64,000 nucleotides of DNA from contig CM025849.1 of assembly GCA_003952965.2 (NCBI GenBank), positions 15,601,366 through 15,665,365 on the forward strand, in the 5' to 3' direction. Source of the stretch: Morella rubra (lineage: Eukaryota > Streptophyta > Magnoliopsida > Fagales > Myricaceae). The notes under the pieces are model-generated. The model was given only the letters and a program-made list of their open reading frames with translations. It was not told the DNA's origin and did not search any database. The position numbers and the translations under genes are program-made. This document shows, piece by piece, positions 1-12,159 of this stretch. Every line of letters begins with the position of its first letter. The first letter of the stretch is position 1.

Positions 1-944
1 AACCTAGAGGACTATATATAGAATGAGATAGAGAGAGAAAGAAGGACTTGCATCATTATTCAAAATCTACCTCCGATAGAGAGAGAAAGCAAGATCCAAA
101 GATTTCATTTGCTGATTCCTCCAAGATCAAAGCTCCCATTGTTAAATCTTCTCTCTTGCTTATCCTTGACGATCTAGCCTCCAAAGAGAGAGAAGTTTCT
201 TGAAGAAGAGACAACACACTTGCAATCAATTGTGCCCTAACTTCTAGAGAGAGAAAGTGCTTTGAAGAAGAGGGAAGACCGCACCTACCAAGAAAGCTTG
301 TGCTCCTACTTGCCAAACTTTAGGTTTCATTCAAGAATCTTGTCTTCTTGCACTTTATTGAGCTTTTCATTTGCTAATTCGGCTTAGAGAGCCATTCCAC
401 ACGTTGTGAGCTTTCCACTTGCATATTCGGCTTAGAGAGCCATTATTCATTGTACCCATCTATTGTAAAACATTAAGTGTTGGGAAAACACTTGGTCCTA
501 CTTGTGAGAGTAGAAGAAATCCCTTGGGTTTTGGGATTTGTGAAGAGAGTTAAAGCGTGAGCTCGAAAAATGCTTTGTAAAGGTTCCTTAGCACCCGGGA
601 AGCTAAGGTGTATTTGCTATTTGGAGAATAGTGAAGGAAGCCCAAGGAAGTCAATAGCCTTGGGGGTGGACGTAGGCAAGTGTTGGCCGAACCACCTAAA
701 ATACGGTGTCATCTCTCTAACTCTATCTCTCTTACGTTTCAGTACATATTCATACTTGTGGAGATTTATGTTTTATGCTTTATCATTATTGCTTATATTT
801 TGCTTAGCATTATACACATTTAGATCTGCATTATTAATTGTTAAAAAGGGCTATTTTTCAGATCTGTGTTTTTATTGAAAAAGGATAATTTTTTTATAAA
901 CTCAATTCACCCCCCCCCCCCCTGGGTTGTTATTTAGACTTTCA
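1..944 (+). mobile_element. 3' part of a Sirevirus-type LTR, cut by the window start
   Basis: The sequence is related to the complete solo LTR at 49618-50691 and to the reverse complement of the LTRs at 4027-4980 and 12160-13060. Shared landmarks are a TATA box followed by GAGAGA-rich sequence, a block near 670-700 around a GTGGACGTAGGCAAG motif, and a poly-C tract at 911-922 just before the LTR end (gggttgt...ttca). The 5' end and any internal region lie left of the window, so whether this is a solo LTR or the 3' LTR of a full element cannot be told. Short open frames here (570-878, for example) are not genes. Confidence 0.75.
12..19 (+). promoter_or_regulatory. TATA box of the LTR promoter
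   Basis: A ctatatata box is followed by a purine-rich GAGAGA leader. The same arrangement, box then leader, recurs at 50044-50053 in the related solo LTR, which supports a conserved U3/R promoter rather than a chance AT run. Confidence 0.5.
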
Positions 945-3900
945 AGTTTAAAGCACAAGCAAACAAATAAAAAGACGGGTGAGTCATAAGGATCGGTAAG
1001 GTCAAGGAGGGGACATGGCATACATAATAGCAGAAAATAAATATGAAAATCCAACAGAGATTCATAAATCATAATCAAAAGTCAGTCAAGTGCAAATGCA
1101 ATGATGCTGTGCACCCATTTCTCATCCTTTCCCTTGGAGTTGACGTTTTCTTAGTGCCTGCTCTGTTCACATCCAGAGTTGGGTTGTGCGTCCCCTCCTC
1201 TAACTTTGGGATTGTCTCATGCCACCTACACCTAGACCCTTTTAAAAGCATAAATTTCCCATGGGAGCCCATCCAATCCCAATAGTGTGGGGTTGCGCTC
1301 TCCCCATATGTGCCCGGTACCGTCACCCTTTTCTCGAGAACACCTCGGATAGGTTTGGTACCAATTCCCAGTCTTAGTCCACTCTCATCATGTCATGTAT
1401 GCATTAATTGATGCTCAATCATTGATGCAATATTGAATATGAACTCAAACAATTGCAAATAATTTCCACTTTTCGATTCACAATGGAAAATCACAAAATA
1501 TGTTTATGCATGTAGTTCGATAGAATTACTAGTGTCCGATTAAAATGACTCGTTCTCTTCCTTTGAATTATTCTAAGCTCCTATATCAAAATAAATATTC
1601 TTTTTTACTCTCCTATTAAATTATTACCCTCTTTAGGAAATTTTAACTCTTTACCTATCATTGTTGCACTTTTATGTTTTTATAAATCGAGGTAATTGAA
1701 TAATTAATTTTTTTTATAATTATTCAAATTTTTATTACTACACGGGCCTAATGGGCCCCATGTGACCCAAATGAGTAGTGCACTATTCTATTAATACTAA
1801 GAAGAATATTTTAGAACCTTTAGGTTAATGGGTCCATATTAGACCTTAACATGCTGGGTGATTTGGGCCCCTTATGGTTTTGGGTTTGGGCTCAAATTTT
1901 TACACTCTCATCCTCTTTTTGTACTTAACACTGCCACATGCCCAGTTTTCTCTTTTGGACTCCTTCACCCTCCATTTTTCCACTAATGCCGAAACTGCCC
2001 ATAACGGCTCCTAAGGGCGTTTCTGACCTTTTCTTTATCCTTTTTCTTTGAAATTGTTAGGGTACAACCAGGGGGTCCTAAACTTCATGTCTGGAAAGTT
2101 TCATGTATAAATAAAACATATTTTTACATAAGATACGAATCATTGAATTGGGGTACCATGAAAGTTATAAAAACAATGCATGCATGTTCTTTTCTTGTTC
2201 TTTTCTCAACTCTAAGTATTGATCTATGTTATTGTGCAGCTAATGACACACAAAAACATGTCCAGATCATCATTCCAAATCTAACAGAAACCATCAAGCC
2301 CTTTGGCTTCCATTTTTCCAATCCATAAGGCCAAAGTCCATGCATGTGCTTCATTACCTCTTCCCATGCCATTTCAAGGCCATTAAGATAATTTTTAGCT
2401 CCCTTTAGGCACTGTCGTGACCCTCCACATCCAATAGTTCCATCTTTACATTTTTCAGCTCATAAATCACACATGCACAAGCTTTGATGAAATCAAACTC
2501 AGGTCTTTCAATGGATCATGCCGTAGATAACTCAAAACTCACATGCAAGCATGAAAATGAAATGATCTCTTCATCAACACAAGAGGCAGTAACGTTTTCC
2601 ATTTAAAAAAAAAAAAAAAGGTTCAAAAGCATTCAAAACACCACATCCCATGAACCAAACTTGCATGCACTACCCTTACCTCACTTGTGGATTGGCTCTT
2701 TAAAATCTTTGAGTGAAAAACCTAAGGCAACAAGAATCTAGATTAGGTTTTTTAAGAAAGAAAAATGAAGGTAAGAATCGAGAAAGACAACCAAGTGGGC
2801 CATGGAGGATGGACCTCCATTTTGGCCGAACCCCCCCCCCCCCTTCCCCTTCCTTCCCCATTTTTTTCTTACCTTTTTCTTCTTCTCCTTCCTCTCTTCT
2901 TCGGCCTCTCCCTCTTCTATTCTCTCTTCTTCTCTCTCTCCATCACACGGCAATACAAGGACAAAATGTGCCGCCCCTTTTGAGCTGTAAGAATTAAAAT
3001 TTTGTCATTTTCTCCCTCATCATTACTATTTGTCATTTTCTCCCTCATCATTACTAAGGCTAGTAGGGGTAGGCTAAGTTTTAATAGATTGCAATGATTA
3101 ACCACAAGTTAACAAGCAAAAGCAAGCATTTTTATTGGGTAGTATTTCTTGGTTAAGACAATGAGAGACAGTTGACAATAAAGCCTGTTTTTGTCTCTAA
3201 CTAGGCCATAATATGGCCGGCCATGCTATTACAAATGGGCTTAGTCTCGTTTTGCTACCCAAGCCCACTCCAAGGTCCAAAGTCTAGCCAAATAGTCACC
3301 TAGGCCTAGCCCTTTATGGTCAAACAAAGCCCATGGTGCAAGCCCAAGAAATTGAGGTCCACAAATAAAATTAAACAAGCTATTTAACAATTTATTAAAA
3401 AAATAGGGTTAATTACAATTTTTCCTTTAAACTATCACTCAATTCTCAAATACCCCCACAAACTTTAACTCATTGCAACTCACCCCCACAAACTATACTT
3501 CTCGTTCAACCTGCTAAAATTGTTATATCGAACGGTTTCTGTCTTACATAAACGGCACGTGACCTTCTCCTTACTTGAAAAGAGAATTTTACCCGCGTTT
3601 GAGTTCGACAATAGCAAGTACCATAAGTGCAAACATATATGTTGTTTCTGTAGAAAACAAAGGCAAATCGAGAAGTTATCTTCTCCTGCCATGTTTCTGT
3701 GATGTCATATAACGCAATGAATAACTGAGGTTATTCTTATGGATTCTCCATGAACAAATTTGGTCTTCAATAACCCTTGAACGCTCTGAAGGCTTCACAA
3801 AGGTGATTGAATATGAGAAAAAGCTAATCAATTGAGGTTATGAATCTCTGAGAGTTTTTCTCTATCAAATGGAAGCTCTAGAAACTCAAGAATATCCTCT

Positions 3901-4026
3901 CTAGAGTTTTGGGGCGGCCTCCAACAACTCAATGTGAATAATGAGAGAACCCTTAAGTTTTTCATATATAGGGTTTTGAAATGTGGGGTTTCTTTTTAAA
4001 CGTCGAATGTTGCTTAACAAGTAGGA
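945..4026. other. Unassigned intergenic DNA with repeat-like stretches
   Basis: No supported gene. 1100-1400 contains conserved-looking C-rich blocks that resemble decayed LTR sequence but could not be assigned. 2700-2990 has a poly-C run (2830-2842) and a long C/T-rich tract, a composition common in plant LTR leaders. 3405-3720 contains two copies of a short motif around acccccacaaact and may be a decayed MITE. None of these has visible terminal repeats or duplications. The short open frames in the C/T tract are simple-sequence artefacts. Confidence 0.4.
3001..3056. repeat. Perfect 28-bp tandem duplication
   Basis: The 28-base unit beginning tttgtcattttctccc is present twice, head to tail, without mismatch at 3001-3028 and 3029-3056. 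It looks like a recent slippage or filler duplication. No function is suggested. Confidence 0.9.
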
Positions 4027-4980
4027 TGTGAGTCCGAATAACAACCCAAGAGAAGGGTGAATTGGGTTTATCAAAAACTTAGACTTTTTTTTGATAAAAA
4101 CACAAATCTGAAAATAATTAATGCTATAAAGAACAAAGAACAATAAATGATAAGAATAAATTAAAAGAGTAGGGACTAGAGATAACACCGCGATTTTTAA
4201 TTGGTTCAACCAAAACTTGCCTACGTCTACCCCCAAGGCTATTACATTCCTTGGGCTTCTCCACTATAATCCAATAGTGTCTACAACTTAGCTTTTGGGT
4301 GCTAAGTAACCGTTACAAGAATTTTTCCGAGCTCACTCTTCAACTTTTACACAAATCTCAAAGCCTATGAGATCTCAAGGCCCAAGTGTATCTCACACTT
4401 AAAAGGTTTTTGAAAGTTTTTGGAATGTTAGAGGTGTCATAACGTCTTGATTCACATGTTGAGTCATCTTTTTAAAACTGTGTTCCCCTAACATGTGTCG
4501 ACACATATATGCCTATGTGTCGACACTTTCATCAAGTCTGAAACTAACTCGTAAGTTCCTATGGCATGTGTCGACACTTCCTTCACTATGTGTCGACACC
4601 ATCTACACGTGTCGACACTATCTTCCCATGTGTCGACACCATCAAAATGGCAATCTAGCTACTGTGCTATGTGTCGACACCATGTCAACCATGTGTCGAC
4701 ACATTTTGGCAAATAGAGTTTTTCAGTACTTTTTTATATCAATCCATTTCGTTTCAACACTAAAACTCCTACAATGAAAAATATCATAGTTTAGTGCAAG
4801 CCATGGTGTTTAAATCAATATAGGGCATAATGAACTTGAGAGAGATATAAATACAATTGAGTACTCTCGATTGAATAGTGGATTGATAACCACGTATTCT
4901 AAAAATACTCCAAAGCTATTTTTTCATTTGTTATCATCAAAATCAAGTTAGATAGCTCAAGGAGCAACCTTGGGCTAACA
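4027..4980 (-). repeat. 3' LTR of the minus-strand Sirevirus-like element
   Basis: On the minus strand it begins TGTTAGCCCAAGG directly after the polypurine tract and ends ...GGACTCACA. About 954 bases long, it matches the LTR at 12160-13060 across the shared part, including the block at 4100-4400. It contains the palindromic TGTGTCGACAC array. Confidence 0.85.
4489..4706. repeat. Array of eight TGTGTCGACAC palindromes in the LTR
   Basis: Eight copies of a 10-12 base palindrome with core GTCGAC occur within about 215 bases (near 4493, 4515, 4566, 4590, 4610, 4628, 4670 and 4691), separated by unrelated spacers of variable length. Abundant palindromes in the LTR are a reported trait of Sireviruses. 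The position upstream of the LTR promoter suggests protein-binding sites, which is inference. Confidence 0.85.
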
Positions 4981-4998
4981 ATCTCCCCCTTTTTGATG
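4981..4998 (-). promoter_or_regulatory. 3' polypurine tract
   Basis: The minus strand reads aaaaagggggag followed by att and the LTR start TGTTAGCCC. This is where plus-strand DNA synthesis of a copia element would be primed. A similar tract sits at 35304-35314 in the plus-strand element. Confidence 0.8.
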
Positions 4999-5500
4999 AT
5001 GACAAATTCCTTTTCAAAGATCTTTGCAATGAAAACAAAAAGCTCCCCGTGAGAACAAGCGGAGGTTTTTCAAAATAGTTTGTTGCAAAGGGCTTTTGAT
5101 TTTTAGAAAAATTTTGCAAGAGTCTCTTTTGTATTTAGAGGTTTCCAAAATTTTAAACCTATTAGAAACACTTCTATATCATCCTCCAAACTTCTCAAAC
5201 TCCATAGAATGATTTCATATCACAAAGACTTCAATATTCTTCAAATAAACAGGAGTTTAGAGTTTAGGAGTACTACCTCGTAGTCAATGATGAAAGCTTT
5301 GCAAATTGGAGGGAATATAATATCAAATAAGATACAATTTGCATTCAGAGTTAAGTAAGGATAGAAATAATTAACACAAAACATCCATAACAAGTACTCA
5401 TATATCAATCAAGTTCAAACAATTGCAAAGATATATGAAAATGCAATGGAATGTTTTCTCTATGAAAAAAAAAAAAGAGTACGGCAAGGATTACATATAC

Positions 5501-5516
5501 TTCTCCCCCTTTGGCA
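5501..5516 (-). promoter_or_regulatory. Second, internal polypurine tract
   Basis: The minus strand reads ccaaagggggagaa, about 500 bases upstream of the terminal tract and just after the env-like region. Multiple polypurine tracts upstream of the 3' LTR are reported for Sireviruses. The other element in this window also has extra ones. Confidence 0.6.
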
Positions 5517-5803
5517 TCATCAAAAAGAGAGGGAAGGAAGGGTAAGGGTAATGGATAAAATCACTGTGCCGAGCATGAACCAAGGTCAAAGCGATACTTG
5601 CGAAGAAAAGCTATCCAAGAGTGACTGAACCATTGGACCCAATTCTCAACAATGGGTCGAAGATCTCTATCCTTGTTGATAAAGATGTCAAAAGTCTGGG
5701 TCACATTAGAAGCGGTCCTCGAAACTAAGTCTATCATCTGATCCTAAGTCGATGTCGGGTCAGTCATCTTCGTAATGAAGGACTATCTCCAATCCCATAA
5801 CAT

Positions 5804-7040
5804 CTATCTGCAAGAAGTGCCCAGGTTGTTGTAGTGGTGGCAAGTGGAGCAAGCCTCATGAGTGATGATCTCCATATCGGTGGTGAGAAAGGCTAGAATG
5901 GATATGATCTCATCAAACCCAGCCCACATATCACAATGCACTAACAGAACCTGATCCTTAAGATCTGAAACTGAGGCTTCCAAGAGAGCAAGCCTAGTCT
6001 CAAGAGATCTTGAAGATACTGATCTGCCTACTACTAGAGTATGTGGAGTACGTGGAGAGGCTGTAATTGGAATGTCACTCTTTGGTCTATCCTTAGCCTC
6101 TGCTTCCACTTCTTCTGGATCTTCATCTTCTGCTTCATCTTCCTCAGCTTCTTCCTCTTGAATCTCATGAGAAGGCGTTGCACTGCCTTCTTGACCCATT
6201 CATCATCCTCATTCTGTACAAATCCCATAAGACGCAATGTCTTCTGATTGTATTCCGGGAGACCTTTGGTTTCTCTCTTTCTTCACCATTGGCTCAACAT
6301 CATGCAAATCAAACAACTGAGTGAACAGCATCCCATAAGGCAATCCTTGCCTCGTATTCTTAGAAGTTGCCTTCATGTAATTCAGGAGGAGGTGGCCAAG
6401 ATTCATTTGGCGCCTCGTGATCAAACAGACATCACAAATAGATCTAGGAAAGTAACATACTCAAATTTTCTCGTCCTGGGAAGGATAATGTTACAGACCA
6501 TATGATGTCATAACCTCCTATGCAGATGCAGGTCACTAGCTATGGGCTTCTCAATCTCAGTCAAATCAGGGTCATCCAAAACTACCCTGAGAATCTCAAT
6601 GGGCTCTACATCAGACCAGCCCATGTATATGATTCAAAAAATTTCACCCCTGAATTGGGGAAAGGGCTACAGCATTCAACCCATTAACAGATAAGTCAAT
6701 CTCTTTTCCCTTCACAAACCCTGATGCAACCTCAGACATATCAAAATTAAAATTTGCATAGGACTGCCAAACCAATAGGAAAAGAATCACAGGGCGAACT
6801 GATAAAATTTGACTAGCCCTGAGCGTCAAACAACTCTTGAAAATCAAACTCATTCTCTGTAAACCACAACAACAGCACCAAACGGCTAGAGATTACCTTT
6901 CAATTTATAAAATCACTCTGAAATCCCTATTGATGAATCCTGGAGCAAAAGGTAGTGCCTCTAATACCTCTCTACCTCTGCCTAGAAGATTCCCCATGGT
7001 CAAATACTCTCTTTCTTCATCCACTAGACATCTTGGTTGA
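5804..7040 (-). pseudogene. Env-like / plant transposon-protein domain remnant
   Basis: Several minus-strand frames between pol and the 3' LTR can be read as one broken protein. 6853-6644 encodes a segment around FVKGKEIDLSVNGLNA. 6424-6209 encodes MITRRQMNLGHLL and LPYGMLFTQLF, both typical of the putative plant transposon protein family found at this place in Sirevirus elements. The tail (6199-5804) is acidic with a run of E and D, then a probable coiled coil around SLETRLALLEASVSDLKDQV. The frames do not join because of stops and shifts. Function of this reading frame is unknown; env-like refers only to its position. The start is uncertain. Confidence 0.55.
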
Positions 7041-7315
7041 AGGCTAAGGTTTTCTATGGTTGAGAGGGAGAGGGAGAGGGAATGATGTTCTGTGGTGGTG
7101 GAGAGACAATTTGATGGAGGTTAGGGCACTGGAGAGGGAGGTCGGTAGAAATGGAGTGTTTGGCGAAGAGGTTTTAGGGCACGAGTGCTTTGGGAAACGA
7201 GAGAGAAATGATTTTACACTTAGAAAGGTTAAGTATATGAAGTGTTGACGCATTAAACATAAGAGAAGTTAATGAGAGCAACTGAATTGACACTTTAAAA
7301 AAATTGTCCACTCGA

Positions 7316-7516
7316 AACATGTGTCGACACATTGCATATGCACAGGACTATGTGTCGACACATATGAAAACATGTGTCGACACTTACTTAACAATCTTCT
7401 CTAGGAACAACCAATGTGTCAACACATGGCTGAATAGTGTCGACATATACAGATTCCAGAGAAAATAGTCAAGCAAGTCCAGAAGTGTCGACCCTTGAGA
7501 ACTCAAGTGCTGACAC
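7316..7516. repeat. Second array of TGTGTCGACAC palindromes, between pol and env-like region
   Basis: About seven copies, three perfect (near 7319, 7351, 7373) and four degenerate (near 7413, 7436, 7484, 7508), repeat the motif of the LTR array at 4489-4706. This location is internal, in the spacer between RNase H and the env-like region, so it is not part of the LTR. Confidence 0.75.
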
Positions 7517-7609
7517 ATGACATGCAAATTTGTATAAACATATAATCACCTCAAATATCATCCAACCAACACACGAAAGATACAATAAATAGTTCATACG
7601 AAAAAACAA

Positions 7610-9070
7610 TCATTCGGAGGGAAAACACATATTGATCTCTTGACAAATGAAGCAGAAACGATCATCATTGAGAGGTTTCGTGAATATATCAGCAAGTTGA
7701 AAATCTATGCTTACAAACTCAAGTATAATATCACCCTTTTGAGCATGATCACACAGAAAATGATGCTTGATCTCGATATGTTTAGTTCTAGAGTGCTGCA
7801 TGGGATTTTGAGAATGGTTTATGGCACTAGTGTTATCATACTTAATCGGGATGAGAGAAAAACGAAGAGTAAAATCTTGTAGTTGTTGTTTCATCCACAA
7901 TTTTTGTGTGCAACAGTTTACGAACAGCAATATACTCGGCCTCTGTGGTTGATAAAGTACAAAATTTTGTTTCTTACAAAACCAAGACACTAGAGATGGG
8001 CCAAGAAATGACACGCACCACTAGTGCTTTTCTATCAATTTTGCAACTGGCATAATCAACATCCGAGTATCCTTGAAAATTAAATTCAACACTCTTTGGA
8101 TAAAACAAACCAAGATCTTATGTGCCAACAAGGTAATGAAATATCCTCTTAACCATAAAGAGATGAGACTTTTAGGGTTCATCCTTTTCCATTTTGGTTG
8201 ATGGACTCATTGGTGTACCCATCGATTTTGAATTGTCCATCCCAAATCTTTTGAGTAGGTCTCTTGTTTACTTTGCTTAGTTAATGAAGATGCCCTCAAG
8301 ATTTTGCTTAATCTGAAGCTCGAGAAAGTAATTCAACTCTCCCATGAGGCTCATCTCGAATTCACCATTCATTACTTTGGAAAATTCTTCACAAATAGAC
8401 TAGTTAGTAGAACCAAATATGATATCATCAACATATATTTGAACAATAAGCAATTCATTATCCTTTTCCTTAGTAAAGAGAGTGGTATCGATAATCCCTT
8501 ATGAAAATCTATTTTCAATAAGGAAGAAACTCAATTGTTCATACCATGCCCGAGGTGCTTGCTTCAAGCCATATAATACTTTTATGAGCTTCAACACATG
8601 ATGTGGTAGCTTTTCTTCTTCAAATCCAAGAGGTTATTCTACATACACTTCCACAGAAAGATAACCGTTAAGAAAAACACATTTCACATCTATTTGAAAT
8701 CATTAAAACATGCAAAGGCAAGCAACATACAAATAGATTCTAAACGAGCAACAGGTGCGAATGTTTCATCAAAATTGATTCCCACTTCTTGATTATAAAC
8801 TTGGGCTACTAACCTTGCCTTGTTCTTTACCACAACCCCAGATTCATCCATTTTTTTCGAAAAACCCATTTAGTACTAATAATTGGATGATCTTCAGGTC
8901 TAGGAACTAGATGTCATACCTTATTTTTCTCGAACTATTTTAGTTCATCCTCCATGGCATGGATCCAACTTTCATCATCTTTTGCCTCGGAAATATTCTT
9001 TAGCTCAATTTGAGAAAGTAAGCAAAATTATTAGCTTGATTATAAGAAGAACGAGTTCTTACACCTTCTC
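7610..9070 (-). pseudogene. Copia reverse transcriptase and RNase H, broken
   Basis: Read on the minus strand. The reverse transcriptase keeps the YVDDIIFGS active-site segment (about 8413-8436) and a stretch around YGLKQAPRAWYEQL (about 8530-8575). RNase H follows: 8014-7610 contains TQKLWMKQQL, a DNTSAIN motif, HSRTKHIEIKHHF and ADIFTKPL, the usual C-terminal signature of copia pol. Numerous stops and frameshifts interrupt the frame. Pol would copy element RNA into DNA in virus-like particles; this copy cannot. Confidence 0.85.
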
Positions 9071-9143
9071 TACATTACCAATGACTTGATCAATAGGATG
9101 ATTTCTGAAAAACTTCCAAGCCTTTGGTTGATTGTTGTTGCTT

Positions 9144-10330
9144 TCAGGCTTCTTCTTCAAGATCTTGCACATCTTGCTTTGTGATGAGAACTTCTTTCAC
9201 TTCACTTGTAGCTGGTTTCTCACTTTCTTTTTCAAGATCTACAACATCATCATCATCTCTTTTCATAGAAACGTTAGATTCATCAAATACCACATGAATA
9301 GATTCCTCAAAGACCAAAGTTCTCTTATTAAAAATGCGATAAGCCTTTACTGGAAATAGAATAACAAGAAATATACCTTCATCAGCTTTCGCATCAAACT
9401 TACCCAAGTTATCTTTGTTGTTGTTGAGAATGAAACACTTGCAACCAAACACATGAAAATAGCCAATGTTGGGTTTTCTATTTTTCCATAGCTTATATGG
9501 AGTTTTCTTAAGAATTGGCCTTATCATACATCAGTTCATGACATAGCAACTAGTGTTAATAGCTTATGCCCAAAAATAGTCTGGCAAGTTATTTTCACAA
9601 AGCATAATCCTCGCCATTTCTTCATGATTTCTATTTTTCCTCTCAACAACCTCGTTTTGTTGAGGAGTCCTAGGAGCCAAGAAGTTATGATTTATACCAA
9701 AATCACCAAAAAATTTTGCAAAGGAGGAGTTTTCAAATTCTTTTCCATGGTCACTCCTTATGCTACAAATAGCAAAACCTTTTTCATTTTGAATCCTCTT
9801 GCTCAGTTTTTCAAATGCATCAAAGGCCTCATCCTTATGAGCTAAGAAAAGAACCCATGTAAATCTACTGTAATCATCAACTACAACAAAGCCATATCGT
9901 TTGCCACCCAAGCTTGACGTTCGGGTTGGACCAAACAAGTCCATGTGTAAAAGTTGAAGTGCCTAGAAGTGGACACAATATTTTTGGGTTTAAAAGATAT
10001 TTTGGTTTGTTTGCCCTTTTGACAAGCCACAAATTTATCCTTTTCATAAACAAGGTTAGGCAAACCCGAAACAAGGTCCTTTTTGCTAATTTTGAAATAA
10101 GGTTCATGCTGCATGAGCAAGTCTTCTATGCCACAGCCAACTATCCTTGTCACTTAGAGAGAAAAGACATTTTACATTTTTAGAAGAGATATTCTCTAAG
10201 TGAACAACATACACATTTTCTTGTCAATGTCCAACAAACAAGACTTTCTTGTCTTCAATGTTTTCAAATAATGCATATTGATGATTCAAATATAACTCGG
10301 TTTCCTTTATCACATAATTGACTAATGCTC
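9144..10330 (-). pseudogene. Copia integrase with GAG-pre-integrase domain, broken
   Basis: Minus strand. 10153-9877 holds the pre-integrase region (FKISKKDLVSGLP, CQKGKQTK). 9944-9564 holds the rve core with all three catalytic positions: D in MDLFGP, D in RSDHGKEF, E in NEVVERKNR. 9527-9144 encodes the segment around KTPYKLW and FHVFGCKCF. The pieces are in different frames, so the protein is interrupted even though the DDE triad survives. Integrase would insert the cDNA into chromosomal DNA. Confidence 0.88.
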
Positions 10331-10560
10331 AATAAATTATGGTTCAAACATCAACAAATAGAACGTGTTCAAGACCAATATATCCAATACCAAGAATCTT
10401 CCCTTTACCGTTATCACCAAAAGTAATCGATACTTTTTCTTTTAGGCTAAGAGAATTGAACCAACTCTTATCCCTGTCATGTGCTTGGAGCATCCGCTAT
10501 CAAGAACCTAATGTTCCTTGACTTCGATTGTCTTCAAGCATTCTTACAAAAAAGAATCAT
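10330..10560 (-). pseudogene. Copia aspartic protease remnant
   Basis: The minus strand encodes LDSGCSKHMTG at about 10503-10472, the active-site signature of copia proteases. It lies between gag and integrase, as expected. Flanking frames shift within a few codons. Confidence 0.75.
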
Positions 10561-10785
10561 TTCTTGATTTTTGGTACCCAAATCATTTTGGGTCATTTGG
10601 TGTTAGAAACAGTTTCCTTCACCTTGTCCTTAGGAATCCAAAGAAATTTAATACCACTAGAAGCTTTCTTTCTAGTTGGACAAGTGTGTGAAATATGTCT
10701 AGATTTACCACAAAAGTTGCATAATCTAAATGATGTAGATGATTTAGTGATTAAATAAGAATAAAATCTTTGGTCATTAATGGAA

Positions 10786-12120
10786 TCATATCCAATGCCA
10801 CTTTTGTTGAAGCAACACCTTTGAGAACCAAAAGAATATCAAGGTTTTTTTTCCTTGAGTGAACATTGCAAGATCATTTGTAAGAGTTTCAACTTTCAAT
10901 TTTAAAGTATCACTTTCAGCAATCAAAAGACTAGTCTTACTTTGCAAAGGTATTTCATTTTCTTCTGTGATCCTTGCAAGATCATCTCTAAGAGCAACCA
11001 CTTGACTTTTCAAAGTATCATTCTCTTTTGTAACATTTTCAAAATTCTTTTTGAGAGAACTATATTTTGAAACAATTATTTTCAGCTCAAGGTATTGATC
11101 ATCAGATGCATCTTGTAATTCATCAAATGAAAAGCATTGAGTATGTGAAGATTGTACCTCATCCTCGCTATCCTTTGCCATCAAACAAAGGTTTGCAACT
11201 TCCTCTTCTTCACTTTTGGTTTCACTCTCATCTGATTCTCCCATGAGGCTAAGAAGGCTTTCTTCTTATCCTTGAAGTCTCTTGACTTCTTGTATGGTAT
11301 GTTGGGGCATTCAGATTTGATATGACCGGCTTTTTACATCCAAAGCAAATGGTCTCATTCTTTTTGCTACTATCACCTTTGAAGTTGTTCTTCTTTGGGT
11401 ACCTCTTGTCACCTTTGCTTCTTTTAAAGAATTTCTTAAATTTCTTTGTAAACAAGGCCATCTCATCATCATCAGAAGATTCTTCACTACTAGAGTAAGA
11501 AGCTTTCAAGGCAATTCCTCTTTTTCCTTTTCCTTCAATCTTGTCTCCTTTCACTTGGTTCATCTCGTGGGTCATGAGAGATCCCATAAGTTCATCCAGA
11601 GACAATTTGTTAAGTCCTTGGCTTCCTGAATAGCTGTAACTTTAGATTCCCAAGCCTTAGGAAGACACCTCAAAATTTTTCTCACCATTTCCACATTAGA
11701 ATAGACTTTACCAAGAGATTATAATTCATTGATAGTATCTATAAAGCGAGTAAACATGGTAGAGATAGATTCATCAGATTTCATCTTAAACAGTTCATAG
11801 CTATGCACAAGTATACTAATCTTGTTCTCCTTTAACCTGATTAGTACCTTCATGAGTAACTAACAATTTTTCCCATATTTCCTTAACAGATTCACAACTA
11901 GAAACATGGTTAAATTCATTAGCATCAAGAGCACAATATAAAACATTCATAGCTTTACCACTTAAAGACATAAATCATCGTCCTTCGGAAGTCTTAGGCC
12001 TTGTGCGATGATATTACAAAGATCGTATCCACAGCTTGACATCATTTTCATGAATTGGTTATGGTTAACACTTTTGCAAAGAAATTGAACCCTTCAGACA
12101 ACAAAGAGCTAACAAGAGTA
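10786..12120 (-). pseudogene. Copia gag remnant with zinc knuckle
   Basis: Minus strand. The UBN2-type gag region (about 12120-11600) is readable in pieces. The segment around SLDELMGSLMTHEMNQ lies at 11605-11550, then a basic and serine-rich stretch, then CFGCKK, the start of a CCHC zinc knuckle (11352-11306). A one-base loss inside the knuckle shifts the frame, so the last two zinc ligands are out of frame. 11244-10786 encodes an acidic and coiled-coil extension (LKSQVVALRDDLARITEENE). Gag would form the particle and bind RNA. Confidence 0.8.
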
Positions 12121-12144
12121 GTCAATAGTAAAGATATTAAACTC

Positions 12145-12156
12145 AGCTCCGACACT
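12145..12156 (-). promoter_or_regulatory. Degenerate primer binding site
   Basis: The minus strand reads TAGTGTCGGAGC three bases inside the 5' LTR. It is three substitutions away from TGGTATCAGAGC, the initiator-methionine tRNA primer site common in copia elements. The position is right and the sequence is decayed. Confidence 0.6.
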
Positions 12157-12159
12157 AAT

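Noticed and set aside
570-878. 102-codon frame as a small gene
   Set aside because: It lies in the LTR, starts and ends within LTR sequence, and is not conserved in the related LTR copies.
2713-2997. Several overlapping open frames on both strands
   Set aside because: They arise from a C/T-rich tract without stop codons and share no family signature.
4489-4706. Regularly repeated TGTGTCGACAC with spacers, looking like a CRISPR array
   Set aside because: The repeats are 10-12 base palindromes, spacers vary in length, and the array lies inside a plant LTR. No cas genes and a eukaryotic context.
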